Source: Eubacteriaceae bacterium Marseille-Q4139
GTDB taxonomy: Bacteria > Bacillota > Clostridia > Lachnospirales > Lachnospiraceae
Assembly (NCBI GenBank): GCA_018223415.1
Contig: JAGTTQ010000001.1
Location: forward strand, 879,464-943,463
DNA: 64,000 bases
Direction: 5' to 3'
The position numbers and the translations under genes were made by a program. Below are positions 32,417 through 41,254 of the stretch, one piece after another. Numbering within the stretch: the stretch's first letter is position 1; every line of letters begins with the position of its first letter. The notes under the pieces were generated by a model that saw nothing but the letters and a program-made list of their open reading frames with translations, was not told where the DNA came from and searched no databases.

Positions 32417-33826
32417 TTAATCTTCTTCTGTCACCGGTTCAATCGGCTCCTCGTAGGTTCCGCTTGCCGGCTCTTCGTTTACTTCCTCAAGGAGTCCTGT
32501 GCGGCTCACCTTGTACTTGTTGCCGTCGCCGTCCTTGACCGTCGTATTCTTGGACACACGGCCGGAGGAGTTCACCACATACGTCTCATAGCCGTTTTCC
32601 GTCGGGATGCTGATGGGCATGTAGCGCCAGCCGCTGTCGGCCTCCTGGCGTTTTCCCATATAGTAGAGGTAGCCATTCTTCACGCCGGTGTAGCCGCGGC
32701 CTGAGTAGCTTCCCTCATTAAAATAGAAATCCGAAACCGTCCCGTCGGCTTCCTCGACGCGCCGCTTGCCTTTTAAAGGCGTCTTGCTGGACTCGTCGAA
32801 ATAATAAGTCGTGTACTCGCCCGTATCTCCAATCTGAATCTTATGGAGGCCGCTGACCGGGTTCCCATACGTGTTGAACAGATACGTTTTCCCGCTGACG
32901 CGGACAAAGTCGTCCGTGGAAGCCGATGCAATCTCCGGCCCGGACTCCGGTTTCCCTTCTTTATCGAAATAGAACCACTGCACCGGGTCGTCCACATTGG
33001 ACTGGAGCGGTTCCGGCGGCTCTAAAGAAAGCCAGCCCGGCACGGCAGAGCCGAGGGTCGCCGACTTTACGCCGCTTTCTGCGAAATACCGCCAGCCTTC
33101 AATGGTATCCGAGGAGGCGCTTTCCGGGTCGCCTTCCATATAGACCCATCCGATCTGCATCCTGCCGTTATAGTCAAAGCAGAAATAATTTCCGTCAATC
33201 TTATACGTCCGGTATTCCCCGCCGCTGTCACTGGTGGCCGGGGTATATTTCTTCCCGTTGCTTCCAAAGTAGTACCAGTACATCCCGTCCGCCGTCTGCG
33301 GTTCCGAGTAATCGCTGTACCAGTCTTCCGACTCCGACGGCTCGAGATAGCGCCAGCCGGTACGCATGGCTCCGTCAGAACCCAGGTAGTACATCCCGTC
33401 CTCAGACCAGCCGGTCTGCATGATCCCGTCCGTGTCGAACAGGTAGTTTTTCCCGTCAATTTTCTTCCATCCGTCCCGGACGACCTTCCCGCTGCTCCCG
33501 AAATAGAACCAGTAGAGCTCATTGCTCCGGCTGTACGGCGCCTGAACTTTCTGCCACTGGTTCGTCACCATGATGCCGTTGGAGTCCACGTAGTATTCGT
33601 CATCCGCCCACGTGTTAATCGCCATTTCGCCTTTGCCGTCCAGATAGCGCCACAAATTGTCGGCGCCCTTTTTCCAGACGTTCGTCATCCTCTGTCCATT
33701 CTGGTCCAGATAGACCCACGTATTATTTGAAAGAGCCCATCCTTCCGCCGCGAAAGCACTGAAAGTAAACAGCCCGAAGCTCAGGACTGCTGCGGAAAGC
33801 AGCACCTTTAATCCTTTTTTCCTCAT
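32417..33826 (-). CDS. Secreted repeat-type cell-wall-binding protein
   Basis: Exported protein of 469 residues: signal peptide cleaved after FSAFA (about residue 26), followed almost entirely by choline-binding/glucan-binding-like repeats of about 20 residues with the W-x-YLDxxG pattern (NTWVYLDQNGQRMTNVWKKG, WYYFGSNGKKY, and the like, with variants WFYFDKEGK and YWFYFGSSGK). No enzymatic domain is evident. The end is Glu/Pro-rich. Such proteins sit non-covalently on wall polymers. It is monocistronic and convergent with the amidohydrolase gene. Binding to choline is unlikely to be general in Clostridia; the ligand is not known. Confidence 0.85.
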   Translation of the reverse strand: MRKKGLKVLLSAAVLSFGLFTFSAFAAEGWALSNNTWVYLDQNGQRMTNVWKKGADNLWRYLDGKGEMAINTWADDEYYVDSNGIMVTNQWQKVQAPYSRSNELYWFYFGSSGKVVRDGWKKIDGKNYLFDTDGIMQTGWSEDGMYYLGSDGAMRTGWRYLEPSESEDWYSDYSEPQTADGMYWYYFGSNGKKYTPATSDSGGEYRTYKIDGNYFCFDYNGRMQIGWVYMEGDPESASSDTIEGWRYFAESGVKSATLGSAVPGWLSLEPPEPLQSNVDDPVQWFYFDKEGKPESGPEIASASTDDFVRVSGKTYLFNTYGNPVSGLHKIQIGDTGEYTTYYFDESSKTPLKGKRRVEEADGTVSDFYFNEGSYSGRGYTGVKNGYLYYMGKRQEADSGWRYMPISIPTENGYETYVVNSSGRVSKNTTVKDGDGNKYKVSRTGLLEEVNEEPASGTYEEPIEPVTEED

Positions 33827-33983
33827 TGATCCATCCCCTTAAAATACGGCCTCAGGCACGTATCCTTCATTCCTTTTTTTCATCTCTATGACTCATTTTA
33901 CCAGCATCTTACAAAATATTCAATAAGAATTATCTTTCAATTCTCTTACAATGCCGGCCGGGCCGCCGCCTGCGGATTATTGT

Positions 33984-34012
33984 TTGACACTGCCTGTTTT
34001 TTCTTATATAAT
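33984..34012 (+). promoter_or_regulatory. Promoter of methyltransferase gene
   Basis: TTGACA (33984-33989), 17-bp spacer, TATAAT (34007-34012): full consensus. A small CCTGC/GCAGG hairpin (34036-34051) with TATTTT follows in the leader. Confidence 0.85.
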
Positions 34013-34077
34013 GTAGCCCGAGACGCTGGTATTTGCCTGCAAAAATGCAGGTATTTTCATAGAAAAAGGAGAAAATC

Positions 34078-34941
34078 ATGTGGATTGCTGACGGATGGAA
34101 GGATTATGAAGTCATTGACTGCTCCGGCGGAGAAAAGCTAGAACGCTGGGGCGATTATTTTCTGGTACGGCCCGATCCCCAGGTCATCTGGGATACGCCG
34201 AAAAAGGCGCCCCAGTGGAAAAAGAAGAACGGCCATTACCACAGGAGCAGCCGCGGCGGCGGAGAATGGGAATTTTTCCATCTCCCGGAGCAGTGGAGCA
34301 TCAACTACAAGGGGCTGACGTTCCAGCTCAAGCCCTTCAGCTTCAAGCACACGGGACTTTTCCCGGAACAGGCCGCCAACTGGGACTGGTTCGGTGAGAA
34401 GATCCGGAATGCAGGGCGCCCCATCAAGGTCTTAAACCTCTTTGCATACACCGGCGGCGCCACGCTGGCGGCCGCAAAGGCAGGCGCCTCCGTGACCCAC
34501 GTGGACGCCTCCAAGGGCATGGTCGGATGGGCGAAGGAAAACGCCAGATCCAGCGGCCTGGAGGACGCACCGATCCGCTGGATCGTCGACGACTGCGTAA
34601 AGTTCGTGGAGCGGGAAATCCGCCGCGGCAACCATTACGATGCCGTCATCATGGATCCGCCCTCCTACGGGCGCGGCCCCAAGGGAGAAATCTGGAAAAT
34701 CGAGGACGCTGTCTATCCGCTTGTCAAGCTCTGTGCCGGCCTGCTGTCCGAAAAGCCGCTGTTTTTCCTGATCAATTCCTACACCACAGGGCTTGCGCCG
34801 GCCGTGCTCACCTACATGCTCGGGACAACCATCGTGCCGCAGTTTGGCGGTTCCGTGCGCTCCAATGAAATCGGCCTTCCCGTGACTTCCACGGGGCTTT
34901 CTCTGCCCTGCGGGGCCGCCGGACGCTGGGAATCCGAATAG
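34078..34941 (+). CDS. Class I SAM-dependent methyltransferase (RlmI-like)
   Basis: The 287-residue protein matches the methyltransferase half of 23S rRNA m5C methyltransferases of the RlmI/YwbD group: motif I VLNLFAYTGGATLAAAKAGA (118-137), VTHVDASKGMVGWAKENA, and the catalytic-type loop MDPPSYGRG (192-200). The first 100 residues are not the usual PUA domain; instead they are rich in Trp/Lys/Gly, with WSINYKGLTFQLKPF before the fold. RNA is the likely substrate by family. A consensus promoter and AAAGGAGAAAATC ribosome site support expression as a single gene before trkA. Confidence 0.85.
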   Translation: MWIADGWKDYEVIDCSGGEKLERWGDYFLVRPDPQVIWDTPKKAPQWKKKNGHYHRSSRGGGEWEFFHLPEQWSINYKGLTFQLKPFSFKHTGLFPEQAANWDWFGEKIRNAGRPIKVLNLFAYTGGATLAAAKAGASVTHVDASKGMVGWAKENARSSGLEDAPIRWIVDDCVKFVEREIRRGNHYDAVIMDPPSYGRGPKGEIWKIEDAVYPLVKLCAGLLSEKPLFFLINSYTTGLAPAVLTYMLGTTIVPQFGGSVRSNEIGLPVTSTGLSLPCGAAGRWESE

Positions 34942-34953
34942 GAAAAATGCCCA

Positions 34954-34981
34954 TGGACTTTTTCTGTAAAGATAGTATAAT
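34954..34981 (+). promoter_or_regulatory. Possible trkA promoter
   Basis: Perfect TATAAT (34976-34981) with a weak TGGACT at 34954-34959 (16-bp spacer). The -10 box sits inside a GATAG/CTATC dyad. Confidence 0.45.
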
Positions 34982-35040
34982 AGCTATCAGGATCCTGCTT
35001 ACAGCAGGCGAAAATTACGGAAGAAACAGGAAGGAATCCT

Positions 35041-36408
35041 ATGAAAATCATCATTGTTGGCTGCGGCAAGGTCGGGACAAGCCTTGCTGAGCGGCTGAGC
35101 CAGGAGGGACACGACCTGGTGCTTGTTGACCTGTCGGCGGAAAAGATTGATGATGTGTCCAGCCGCTTCGATGCCATGGGCATCGTCGGCAACGGCGCCA
35201 GCTTTACGGTGCAGACCGAGGCCGGCGTGGAAGATGCCGACCTTTTTATCGCAGTGACCGGCGCGGACGAGTTAAATCTCCTCTGCTGCCTGATCGCCAA
35301 GAAGGCGGGCCGCTGCCAGACTATCGCCAGGGTGAGGAACCCCATGTACAGCAAGGAGATCAGCTTCATCCGTGAAAAGCTCGGCATCTCCATGATTATC
35401 AACCCGGAGCTGACGACGGCGCGGGAAATCCTTAAGCTTTTAAAATTCCCGCCGGCCATCAAAATCGACACCTTTGCCAAGGGACGCGTGGAACTTCTCC
35501 GCTTTAAGTTAAACCCCGAAGCGAAGCTGGACGGTCTCACCATCATGGAAGCCATGGGCCGTTTAAAATCCGAGGTCTTAATCTGTGCCGTGGAGCGGGG
35601 CGAAAAGGTCGTGATCCCCGGCGGAAGCTTCTGTTTAAAAAACGGCGATATTCTTTCCATCGTCGGCTCTCTCCAGAATACGGCTGACTTTTTCGAAAAA
35701 ATTGGGATCCGTTCCCGCCGGGTGAGAAATTCCCTGATTATCGGCGGCGGTACCATCTCCCACTACCTTGCCCTGTCCCTTTTAAAGCTTGGCTACCGGG
35801 TCCGCATCATTGAAAACAGGAAGGAACGCTGTGAATATTTAAGCGATGTCCTGCCGGGCGCCGACATCATAAACGGCGACGGCAGCAACCAGCACCTTCT
35901 GATGGAACAGGGGCTTTCCCAGGCCGATTCCTTCATTGCCCTGACGAACCTGGATGAGGAGAACATTTTCCTTGCGCTGTTTGCAAAAAAGCACTCCAAT
36001 GCCAAGCTGATCGCCAAGGTGAACCGGATTGCCTTCAACGACGTGGTGGACAGCCTGGATATCGGAAGCGTCATCTATCCAAAATACCTGACGGCCGACT
36101 ACATTTTAAAATACGTGCGGGCGCGCCAGAACTCCATGGGCAGCAACGTGGAAAACCTGTATAAGATCCTGGACGACAGGGCCGAGGCCCTGGAATTTTT
36201 CATCCGCGAGCCTTCAGCCGTCACAGATATCCCCCTAAGCGAGCTGGATCTGAAGGACAATCTCCTGCTCTGCTGCATTAACCGGAACGGCACAATCCTG
36301 ACGCCGGGCGGCCAGAACCGCATTAAAGTCGGCGACTCGGTCATTGTCGTGACGACCCACCGGGGGCTCCAGAACATCTGCGATATTCTGCGGCAGCCGC
36401 CGAGATAG
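35041..36408 (+). CDS. trkA: Potassium uptake regulator TrkA
   Basis: Cytoplasmic nucleotide-binding gating subunit of the Trk potassium transporter. The 455 residues are the double-length form, with two Rossmann RCK-N domains (MKIIIVGCGKVGTSLAERLSQEGHDLVLVD at 1-30, and NSLIIGGGTISHYLALSLLKLGYRVRIIE near 230-260), each followed by a TrkA-C domain. It precedes trkH by 18 bp in the same operon. AAGGAATCC serves as ribosome site. Confidence 0.94.
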   Translation: MKIIIVGCGKVGTSLAERLSQEGHDLVLVDLSAEKIDDVSSRFDAMGIVGNGASFTVQTEAGVEDADLFIAVTGADELNLLCCLIAKKAGRCQTIARVRNPMYSKEISFIREKLGISMIINPELTTAREILKLLKFPPAIKIDTFAKGRVELLRFKLNPEAKLDGLTIMEAMGRLKSEVLICAVERGEKVVIPGGSFCLKNGDILSIVGSLQNTADFFEKIGIRSRRVRNSLIIGGGTISHYLALSLLKLGYRVRIIENRKERCEYLSDVLPGADIINGDGSNQHLLMEQGLSQADSFIALTNLDEENIFLALFAKKHSNAKLIAKVNRIAFNDVVDSLDIGSVIYPKYLTADYILKYVRARQNSMGSNVENLYKILDDRAEALEFFIREPSAVTDIPLSELDLKDNLLLCCINRNGTILTPGGQNRIKVGDSVIVVTTHRGLQNICDILRQPPR

Positions 36409-36426
36409 GGGGCAAGGTACAGCATT

Positions 36427-37869
36427 ATGAATTATTCCATGATTTTTTATATCATCGGCTGGGTTCTCGGCATCGAGGCTGTTTTCATGATCCCGCCCTG
36501 CATCGTAGCCGTCATTTACAGGGAGGCTGCCGGCCTGTCCTTTGTCGTCACCATCGTCCTCTGTCTTGCAGTCGGCCTTCCCATGATGCGCCGCCTGCCC
36601 AAAAACAGGGTTTTTTATACCCGGGAGGGCTTCGTCAGCGTGGCCCTGTCCTGGATCATCATGAGCGTATTCGGCGCCCTGCCGTTTCTGTTCAGCAGAA
36701 CGATCCTGAATCCGGTGGACGCCCTGTTTGAGACGGTATCCGGCTTTACTACCACCGGCGCCAGCATTTTATCTTCTGTGGAAGATCTCCCATACTGCAT
36801 CCTGTTCTGGCGGAGCTTCACCCACTGGATCGGCGGAATGGGCGTGCTGGTGTTCCTTCTGACGCTGCTTCCTTTAACCGGCGGCGGCTACCATATGAAC
36901 CTCATGAAGGCGGAAAGCCCGGGGCCGTCGGTGAGCAAGCTCCTGCCCAAGGTGCGCTCCACTGCCACGGTGCTTTACACCCTTTATATTGCCCTGTCGC
37001 TCATCGAGCTGTTTTTCCTGCTCATCGGCGGCATGCCGCTTTTCGATGCCCTGACGATCATGTTCGGCACGGCGGGAACCGGCGGCTTCGGCATCAAAAA
37101 CGACAGCATGGGCAGCTATTCCACCTACCTTCAGGCTGTCGTCACAATTTTCATGATTCTGTTTGGCGTCAACTTCAACGTATATTTTTATATTTATATG
37201 CGGAAGCCGAAGCAGGCGTTTATGTGTGAGGAAGCCTGGTACTATCTTGGAATCATCGCTGCCTCCACCATCATCACAACCTTTTTTATCCGTGATGTGT
37301 ACGAAAGTGTGTTCATGGCGTTCCACCATGCTTTTTTCCAGGTTGGCTCCATCATTACGACTACCGGCTTTGCCACAACGGACTTTAACTTGTGGCCCGA
37401 GGTGCCAAAGACGATCCTGGTAATGCTCATGTTTGTCGGCGCCTGCGCCGGAAGCACCGGCGGCGGAATCAAGGTTTCCCGCCTCATCCTGCTCATAAAG
37501 ACGGTCGGAAGGGAGCTTTTTGAATTCGTCCATCCGGGCGGCATCCGGGCAATTAAGCTGGAGGGACGGGCCGTCAGCGCCGGGACACTGAAATCCGTAA
37601 ACGTATTCCTTGTGGCCTATGTGCTGATTTTCACCTTCTCGGTGCTTTTAGTCGGCTTCGACAATTACGACCTGATTACCAACTTCACCGCCGTCGCAGC
37701 CACCTTCAACAACATCGGCCCCGGCCTTGAGCTGGTGGGCCCGGCCTCCAACTTCGGCATGTTTTCCAACGGTTCCAAGCTTGTGCTGATTTTTGACATG
37801 CTGGCCGGAAGGCTGGAAATTTTCCCGCTGCTTCTTCTGTTTGTGCGGGATACATGGAAGCGGTTCTGA
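36427..37869 (+). CDS. trkH: Potassium transporter membrane subunit TrkH
   Basis: Polytopic membrane protein of 480 residues with the repeated M1-P-M2 pore architecture. Filter-type loops are seen in GFTTTGASIL (about 101-110), GTAGTGGFG, ITTTGFATTDFN and FNNIGPGLE, and the conserved FWRSFTHWIGGMGVLVF lies near 125-141. Works with the TrkA encoded just upstream; potassium enters with H+ or Na+. The stop lies 11 bp from the end of the convergent ZIP gene, with no obvious terminator between them. Confidence 0.94.
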   Translation: MNYSMIFYIIGWVLGIEAVFMIPPCIVAVIYREAAGLSFVVTIVLCLAVGLPMMRRLPKNRVFYTREGFVSVALSWIIMSVFGALPFLFSRTILNPVDALFETVSGFTTTGASILSSVEDLPYCILFWRSFTHWIGGMGVLVFLLTLLPLTGGGYHMNLMKAESPGPSVSKLLPKVRSTATVLYTLYIALSLIELFFLLIGGMPLFDALTIMFGTAGTGGFGIKNDSMGSYSTYLQAVVTIFMILFGVNFNVYFYIYMRKPKQAFMCEEAWYYLGIIAASTIITTFFIRDVYESVFMAFHHAFFQVGSIITTTGFATTDFNLWPEVPKTILVMLMFVGACAGSTGGGIKVSRLILLIKTVGRELFEFVHPGGIRAIKLEGRAVSAGTLKSVNVFLVAYVLIFTFSVLLVGFDNYDLITNFTAVAATFNNIGPGLELVGPASNFGMFSNGSKLVLIFDMLAGRLEIFPLLLLFVRDTWKRF

Positions 37870-37880
37870 TTCTGCGTTTC

Positions 37881-38660
37881 CTAGCCCAGGGCCACGTCCA
37901 GGATCATCATGATGGTGAAGCCTGCGGCAAAGCCGATGGTACCGATGTTGGAATGTTCGCCCTCGGAGGCCTCCGGAATCAGCTCTTCCACCACCACGTA
38001 AATCATGGCGCCGGCCGCAAAGGCCAAAAGATAAGGAAGCGCCGGCACAATAAACCGATATAGCCGCACCGTAAGCAGAGCCCCCGCCGGCTCCACAGCT
38101 CCGGAAAGTGCGCCGAGAAGAAACGCCTTGTTTTTTCCGGCGCCTTCGCTTTTTAAGGGCAGGGAGATGATGGCGCCCTCCGGGAAATTCTGGATGGCGA
38201 TTCCCAGGGAAAGGGCAAAGGCGCCGGCCATGGTAATGCCGCTGTCAGACGCCAGGACGCCGGCGTACATGACGCCAACGGCCATGCCTTCGGGGATGTT
38301 GTGGAGCGTCACGGCGAGCACCAGCATCGTCGTCTTTTTGAAGCCGCAGCACATGCCTTCCGGCTCATCTTTTCCCATGTGAAGGTGGGGGATTGTCCTG
38401 TCGAGGATTAAAAGGAACAGGATTCCCAGAAGGAAGCCGGCAGCCGCCGGGATGAAGGCAAGCTTTCCCATGTGCTCCGACATATCCATGGCGGGGATTA
38501 AAAGCGACCAGACCGAGGCCGCCACCATGACGCCGGAAGCAAAGCCGAGAAGCGCCTTCTGGATCAGCGGCCGGATCCCGTTTTTCATGAAATACACACA
38601 GCCCGCCCCGGCTGCCGTGCCGACGAACGGGATGAAAATTCCAAGTATGATCTGACTCAA
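37881..38660 (-). CDS. zupT: ZIP family metal transporter
   Basis: Membrane transporter (259 aa, about eight segments) for Zn2+, Fe2+ or other divalent metals. The ZIP signature LHNIPEGMAVGVMYAG (about 115-130) holds the HNxxE motif of transmembrane segment IV, and a second AIQNFPEGAIISLPL in segment V. A His-containing stretch (RTIPHLHMGKDEPEG) lies in the variable loop. Symbol by subfamily resemblance only. Single gene, convergent with trkH; the iron uptake operon starts divergently about 80 bp away, suggesting a metal theme. Confidence 0.88.
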   Translation of the reverse strand: MSQIILGIFIPFVGTAAGAGCVYFMKNGIRPLIQKALLGFASGVMVAASVWSLLIPAMDMSEHMGKLAFIPAAAGFLLGILFLLILDRTIPHLHMGKDEPEGMCCGFKKTTMLVLAVTLHNIPEGMAVGVMYAGVLASDSGITMAGAFALSLGIAIQNFPEGAIISLPLKSEGAGKNKAFLLGALSGAVEPAGALLTVRLYRFIVPALPYLLAFAAGAMIYVVVEELIPEASEGEHSNIGTIGFAAGFTIMMILDVALG

Positions 38661-38737
38661 TGCTCATGTCCTCCTTTTCATCTTTCTTCCTGTTATTGTA
38701 TTCGATTTTCAAAAATAAATAAAGTATAAAATATTTC

Positions 38738-38770
38738 TTGACAAACGGCGAAAGTTAAGCTATGCTAACT
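38738..38770 (+). promoter_or_regulatory. feoAB promoter with iron-regulator-like dyad
   Basis: TTGACA (38738-38743), 17-bp spacer, TATGCT (38761-38766). A dyad AGTTAAGC-TA-TGCTAACT (38753-38770) covers the -10 box and resembles DtxR/IdeR-family operators (TTAGG-TTAG-CTAACC type). GTTAG/CTAA motifs recur at 38822-38838 and 39131-39149. Confidence 0.6.
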
Positions 38771-38787
38771 CTAGCACAAGGAACTTG

Positions 38788-38819
38788 CGCTGCTTGCGGG
38801 CAGCGTTTGATTTTTGACG
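38788..38819 (+). terminator. Possible attenuator hairpin in feo leader
   Basis: CGCTGC (38788-38793) pairs with GCAGCG (38800-38805), followed by TTTGATTTTT. It is short, upstream of feoA, and may be a weak terminator or merely leader structure. Confidence 0.35.
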
Positions 38820-38879
38820 TATGGTTAGTTGAAACTACCTCTGTGAAAACGAGGAGCCAGTTGGAAGGATGGAAAGAAT

Positions 38880-39092
38880 ATGACTTTATTGGATGCCAGG
38901 GATGGCGAGGAGTACATCATAAAAGATATTGCGACAGAGGATGAAGAGCTGGAGGCTTTTCTCTTTTCTCTGGGATGCTATACCGGCGAGCCGATCACTG
39001 TGATTTCGCACCTGAGAGGCGGCTGCGTGGTTTCCATCAAGGATGGACGGTACAATTTCGATACTGATTTAGCGGGAGCTATTTCAATATAA
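38880..39092 (+). CDS. feoA: Ferrous iron transport protein FeoA
   Basis: Small SH3-like cytoplasmic protein (70 aa) needed for FeoB function. It has the FeoA pattern YIIKDIATEDEELEAFLFSLGCYTGEPITVISHLRGGCVVSIKDGRYNFDTDLAGAISI. Start follows GGAAGGATGGAAAGAAT. It precedes feoB by 85 bp and lies behind a promoter with an iron-regulator-like dyad. Confidence 0.92.
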   Translation: MTLLDARDGEEYIIKDIATEDEELEAFLFSLGCYTGEPITVISHLRGGCVVSIKDGRYNFDTDLAGAISI

Positions 39093-39177
39093 GCTTTTAT
39101 GCTTGGCTGCATGGAGGCATACTGGCAAAGGGTTAGTCTTTGCTAATTGAGAGTTCATGAAGGAGGAGTTTTGTGTT

Positions 39178-41181
39178 ATGAGAATTGCTTTTGCAGGCAA
39201 TCCGAACAGCGGCAAAACAACCATGTACAACGCGCTGACAGGACGGAACGAGCGCGTCGGCAACTGGGCCGGTGTTACGGTAGAACGAAAGGAAAGCCTT
39301 ATTAAAAAGGCGTATTACGACGGAGGAGAGGAACTTGTTGCGGTGGATCTGCCGGGAGCTTATTCCATGTCCCCATTTACCTCCGAAGAGAGCATCACCA
39401 GCAGCTATGTAAAGAATGAAAAGCCGGACGCGATCATCAACATCGTCGACGCGACGAACTTAAGCCGCAGCCTGTTCTTCACCACACAGCTTCTGGAGCT
39501 GGGCGTGCCGGTGGTGGTTGCCTTAAATAAGAGCGACATCACGGAGAAGAAAAAGACAAGGATCGACGAAAAGCTTCTGTCTGAAAAGCTTGGCTGCCCT
39601 GTGATCAAGACAATTTCCACTTCCTCCGGCCACGAAGGATTAAAGGAGGCCGTAAGCCAGGCGGCTGCCCTGGCGGGAAAGAAACAGAAGGCGCCCTATG
39701 TGCAGGCGGATATTGATCTCCATGACAAGGCCGCAGTGGAGGCCGCCGACAGGAAGCGTTTCGACTTTGTAAACGCGCTTGTTAAGGATGTGGAGAAGAG
39801 AACCGTATTCACCAAGGATAAAAACTTCCAGGATAAAATCGACGCGGTGATCACCCACAAGATTGTCGGCATTCCGATTTTCGCGGTTGTCATGTATCTT
39901 GTATTCTATATTTCCCAGTCCACGGTGGGAACCTGGATCGCGGACTGGCTCGTCGGTTATATCGAGGCCTTCCAGGGCTATGTGGGCGAAGTCCTTCTGG
40001 CGGACGCCAACCCGTTCCTGGTAGCGCTCCTGGCCGACGGTATCGTAGGCGGTGTAGGCGCGGTTGTCGGTTTCCTGCCGCTTGTAATGGTCATGTACTT
40101 CCTGATCGCTCTCTTAGAAGACTGCGGCTACATGGCGCGTGCAACGGTTGTGCTTGACCCGATTTTTAAGAGAGTCGGCCTTTCCGGGAAATCCGTTATC
40201 CCCATGGTAATCGGTACCGGCTGTGCGATCCCGGGCGTTATGGCGTGCCGTACGATCCGCAGCGAAAGAGAACGCAGAACGACTGCCATGCTGACACCGT
40301 TCATGCCATGCGGCGCAAAGCTTCCTGTTATCGCGCTGTTTGCAGGCGCCTTCTTCCGTGACGAGAGCTGGGTGGGGCCCACCATGTACCTGGCAGGCAT
40401 CCTTCTGATCCTTCTGGGCGCTCTGCTTGTAAAGAGAATCACAGGACAGAAGTTCCGCAAGTCCTTCTTTATCATCGAGCTTCCGGAATACAAGATCCCG
40501 AGCCTGAAAAGAGCCATCGTTTCCATGCTGGAGCGCGGCAAGGCATACATCATCAAGGCCGGTACCATCATCCTGGTCTGCAACACGGTCGTACAGATTA
40601 TGCAGAGCTTCAACTGGCAGTTCCAGCTTGTTGAGGAAGGCATGGAGAGCACTTCCATCCTGGCCAGCATCGCAAATCCCTTTGCCGTGCTGTTCATCCC
40701 CCTTGGCTTTGGCGTGTGGCAGCTTGCGGCTGCGGCTATCACCGGCTTTATCGCCAAGGAGAACGTAGTCGGCACTCTGGCAGTTGTATATGGCCTTTCC
40801 GGCGTCATCGATACGGATGAGCTGGCCCTTGTGGGCGACGGCAACGTCGTTGCCACCACCATGGCGCTCACCAAGGTTGCCGCACTGGCTTACCTGATGT
40901 TCAACCTCTACACTCCGCCCTGCTTCGCGGCGCTTGGTGCCATGAACTCGGAGATGAAGAGCGGAAAATGGCTGTTGGGCGGCATCTGCCTTCAGCTGGC
41001 AACCGGCTACACGGTGGCGTTCCTGGTATATCAGATCGGTACCCTTGTTACCACAGGTTCTCTTGGAACTGCTTTTGTTCCGGGCCTGATCGCAGTCCTG
41101 GTGTTTGCGGCCATCATCATCTGGAGAATCCGCAAATCCGATACGGAATTCGTGGCTGAGTACAGCTTACATATGGGTTAA
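39178..41181 (+). CDS. feoB: Ferrous iron transporter FeoB
   Basis: Membrane Fe2+ transporter with an N-terminal GTPase. The 667 residues show G1 GNPNSGKTT, G3 DLPGAYS and G4 NKSD, a helical spacer, and then about ten membrane segments with two Gate regions (VIPMVIGTGCAIPGVMACRTI and FIAKENVVGTL). The HMPCG motif is seen as TPFMPCGAKLPV. The start at 39178 is chosen because AAGGAGGAGTTTTGTGTT precedes it; an in-frame ATG seven codons earlier overlaps that box. Length is near the family norm. Confidence 0.95.
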   Translation: MRIAFAGNPNSGKTTMYNALTGRNERVGNWAGVTVERKESLIKKAYYDGGEELVAVDLPGAYSMSPFTSEESITSSYVKNEKPDAIINIVDATNLSRSLFFTTQLLELGVPVVVALNKSDITEKKKTRIDEKLLSEKLGCPVIKTISTSSGHEGLKEAVSQAAALAGKKQKAPYVQADIDLHDKAAVEAADRKRFDFVNALVKDVEKRTVFTKDKNFQDKIDAVITHKIVGIPIFAVVMYLVFYISQSTVGTWIADWLVGYIEAFQGYVGEVLLADANPFLVALLADGIVGGVGAVVGFLPLVMVMYFLIALLEDCGYMARATVVLDPIFKRVGLSGKSVIPMVIGTGCAIPGVMACRTIRSERERRTTAMLTPFMPCGAKLPVIALFAGAFFRDESWVGPTMYLAGILLILLGALLVKRITGQKFRKSFFIIELPEYKIPSLKRAIVSMLERGKAYIIKAGTIILVCNTVVQIMQSFNWQFQLVEEGMESTSILASIANPFAVLFIPLGFGVWQLAAAAITGFIAKENVVGTLAVVYGLSGVIDTDELALVGDGNVVATTMALTKVAALAYLMFNLYTPPCFAALGAMNSEMKSGKWLLGGICLQLATGYTVAFLVYQIGTLVTTGSLGTAFVPGLIAVLVFAAIIIWRIRKSDTEFVAEYSLHMG

Positions 41182-41254
41182 AAATACAGAAATCAGCGGT
41201 GGACATGGTAAAAGCCATGTCCGCCGTTTGGTGCTTTGGAAGGAAGGCATGTTT

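Noticed and set aside
38762..38944. 60-residue ORF before feoA
   Set aside because: It starts within the promoter dyad and overlaps feoA in another frame; no ribosome site. The stretch is better read as leader.
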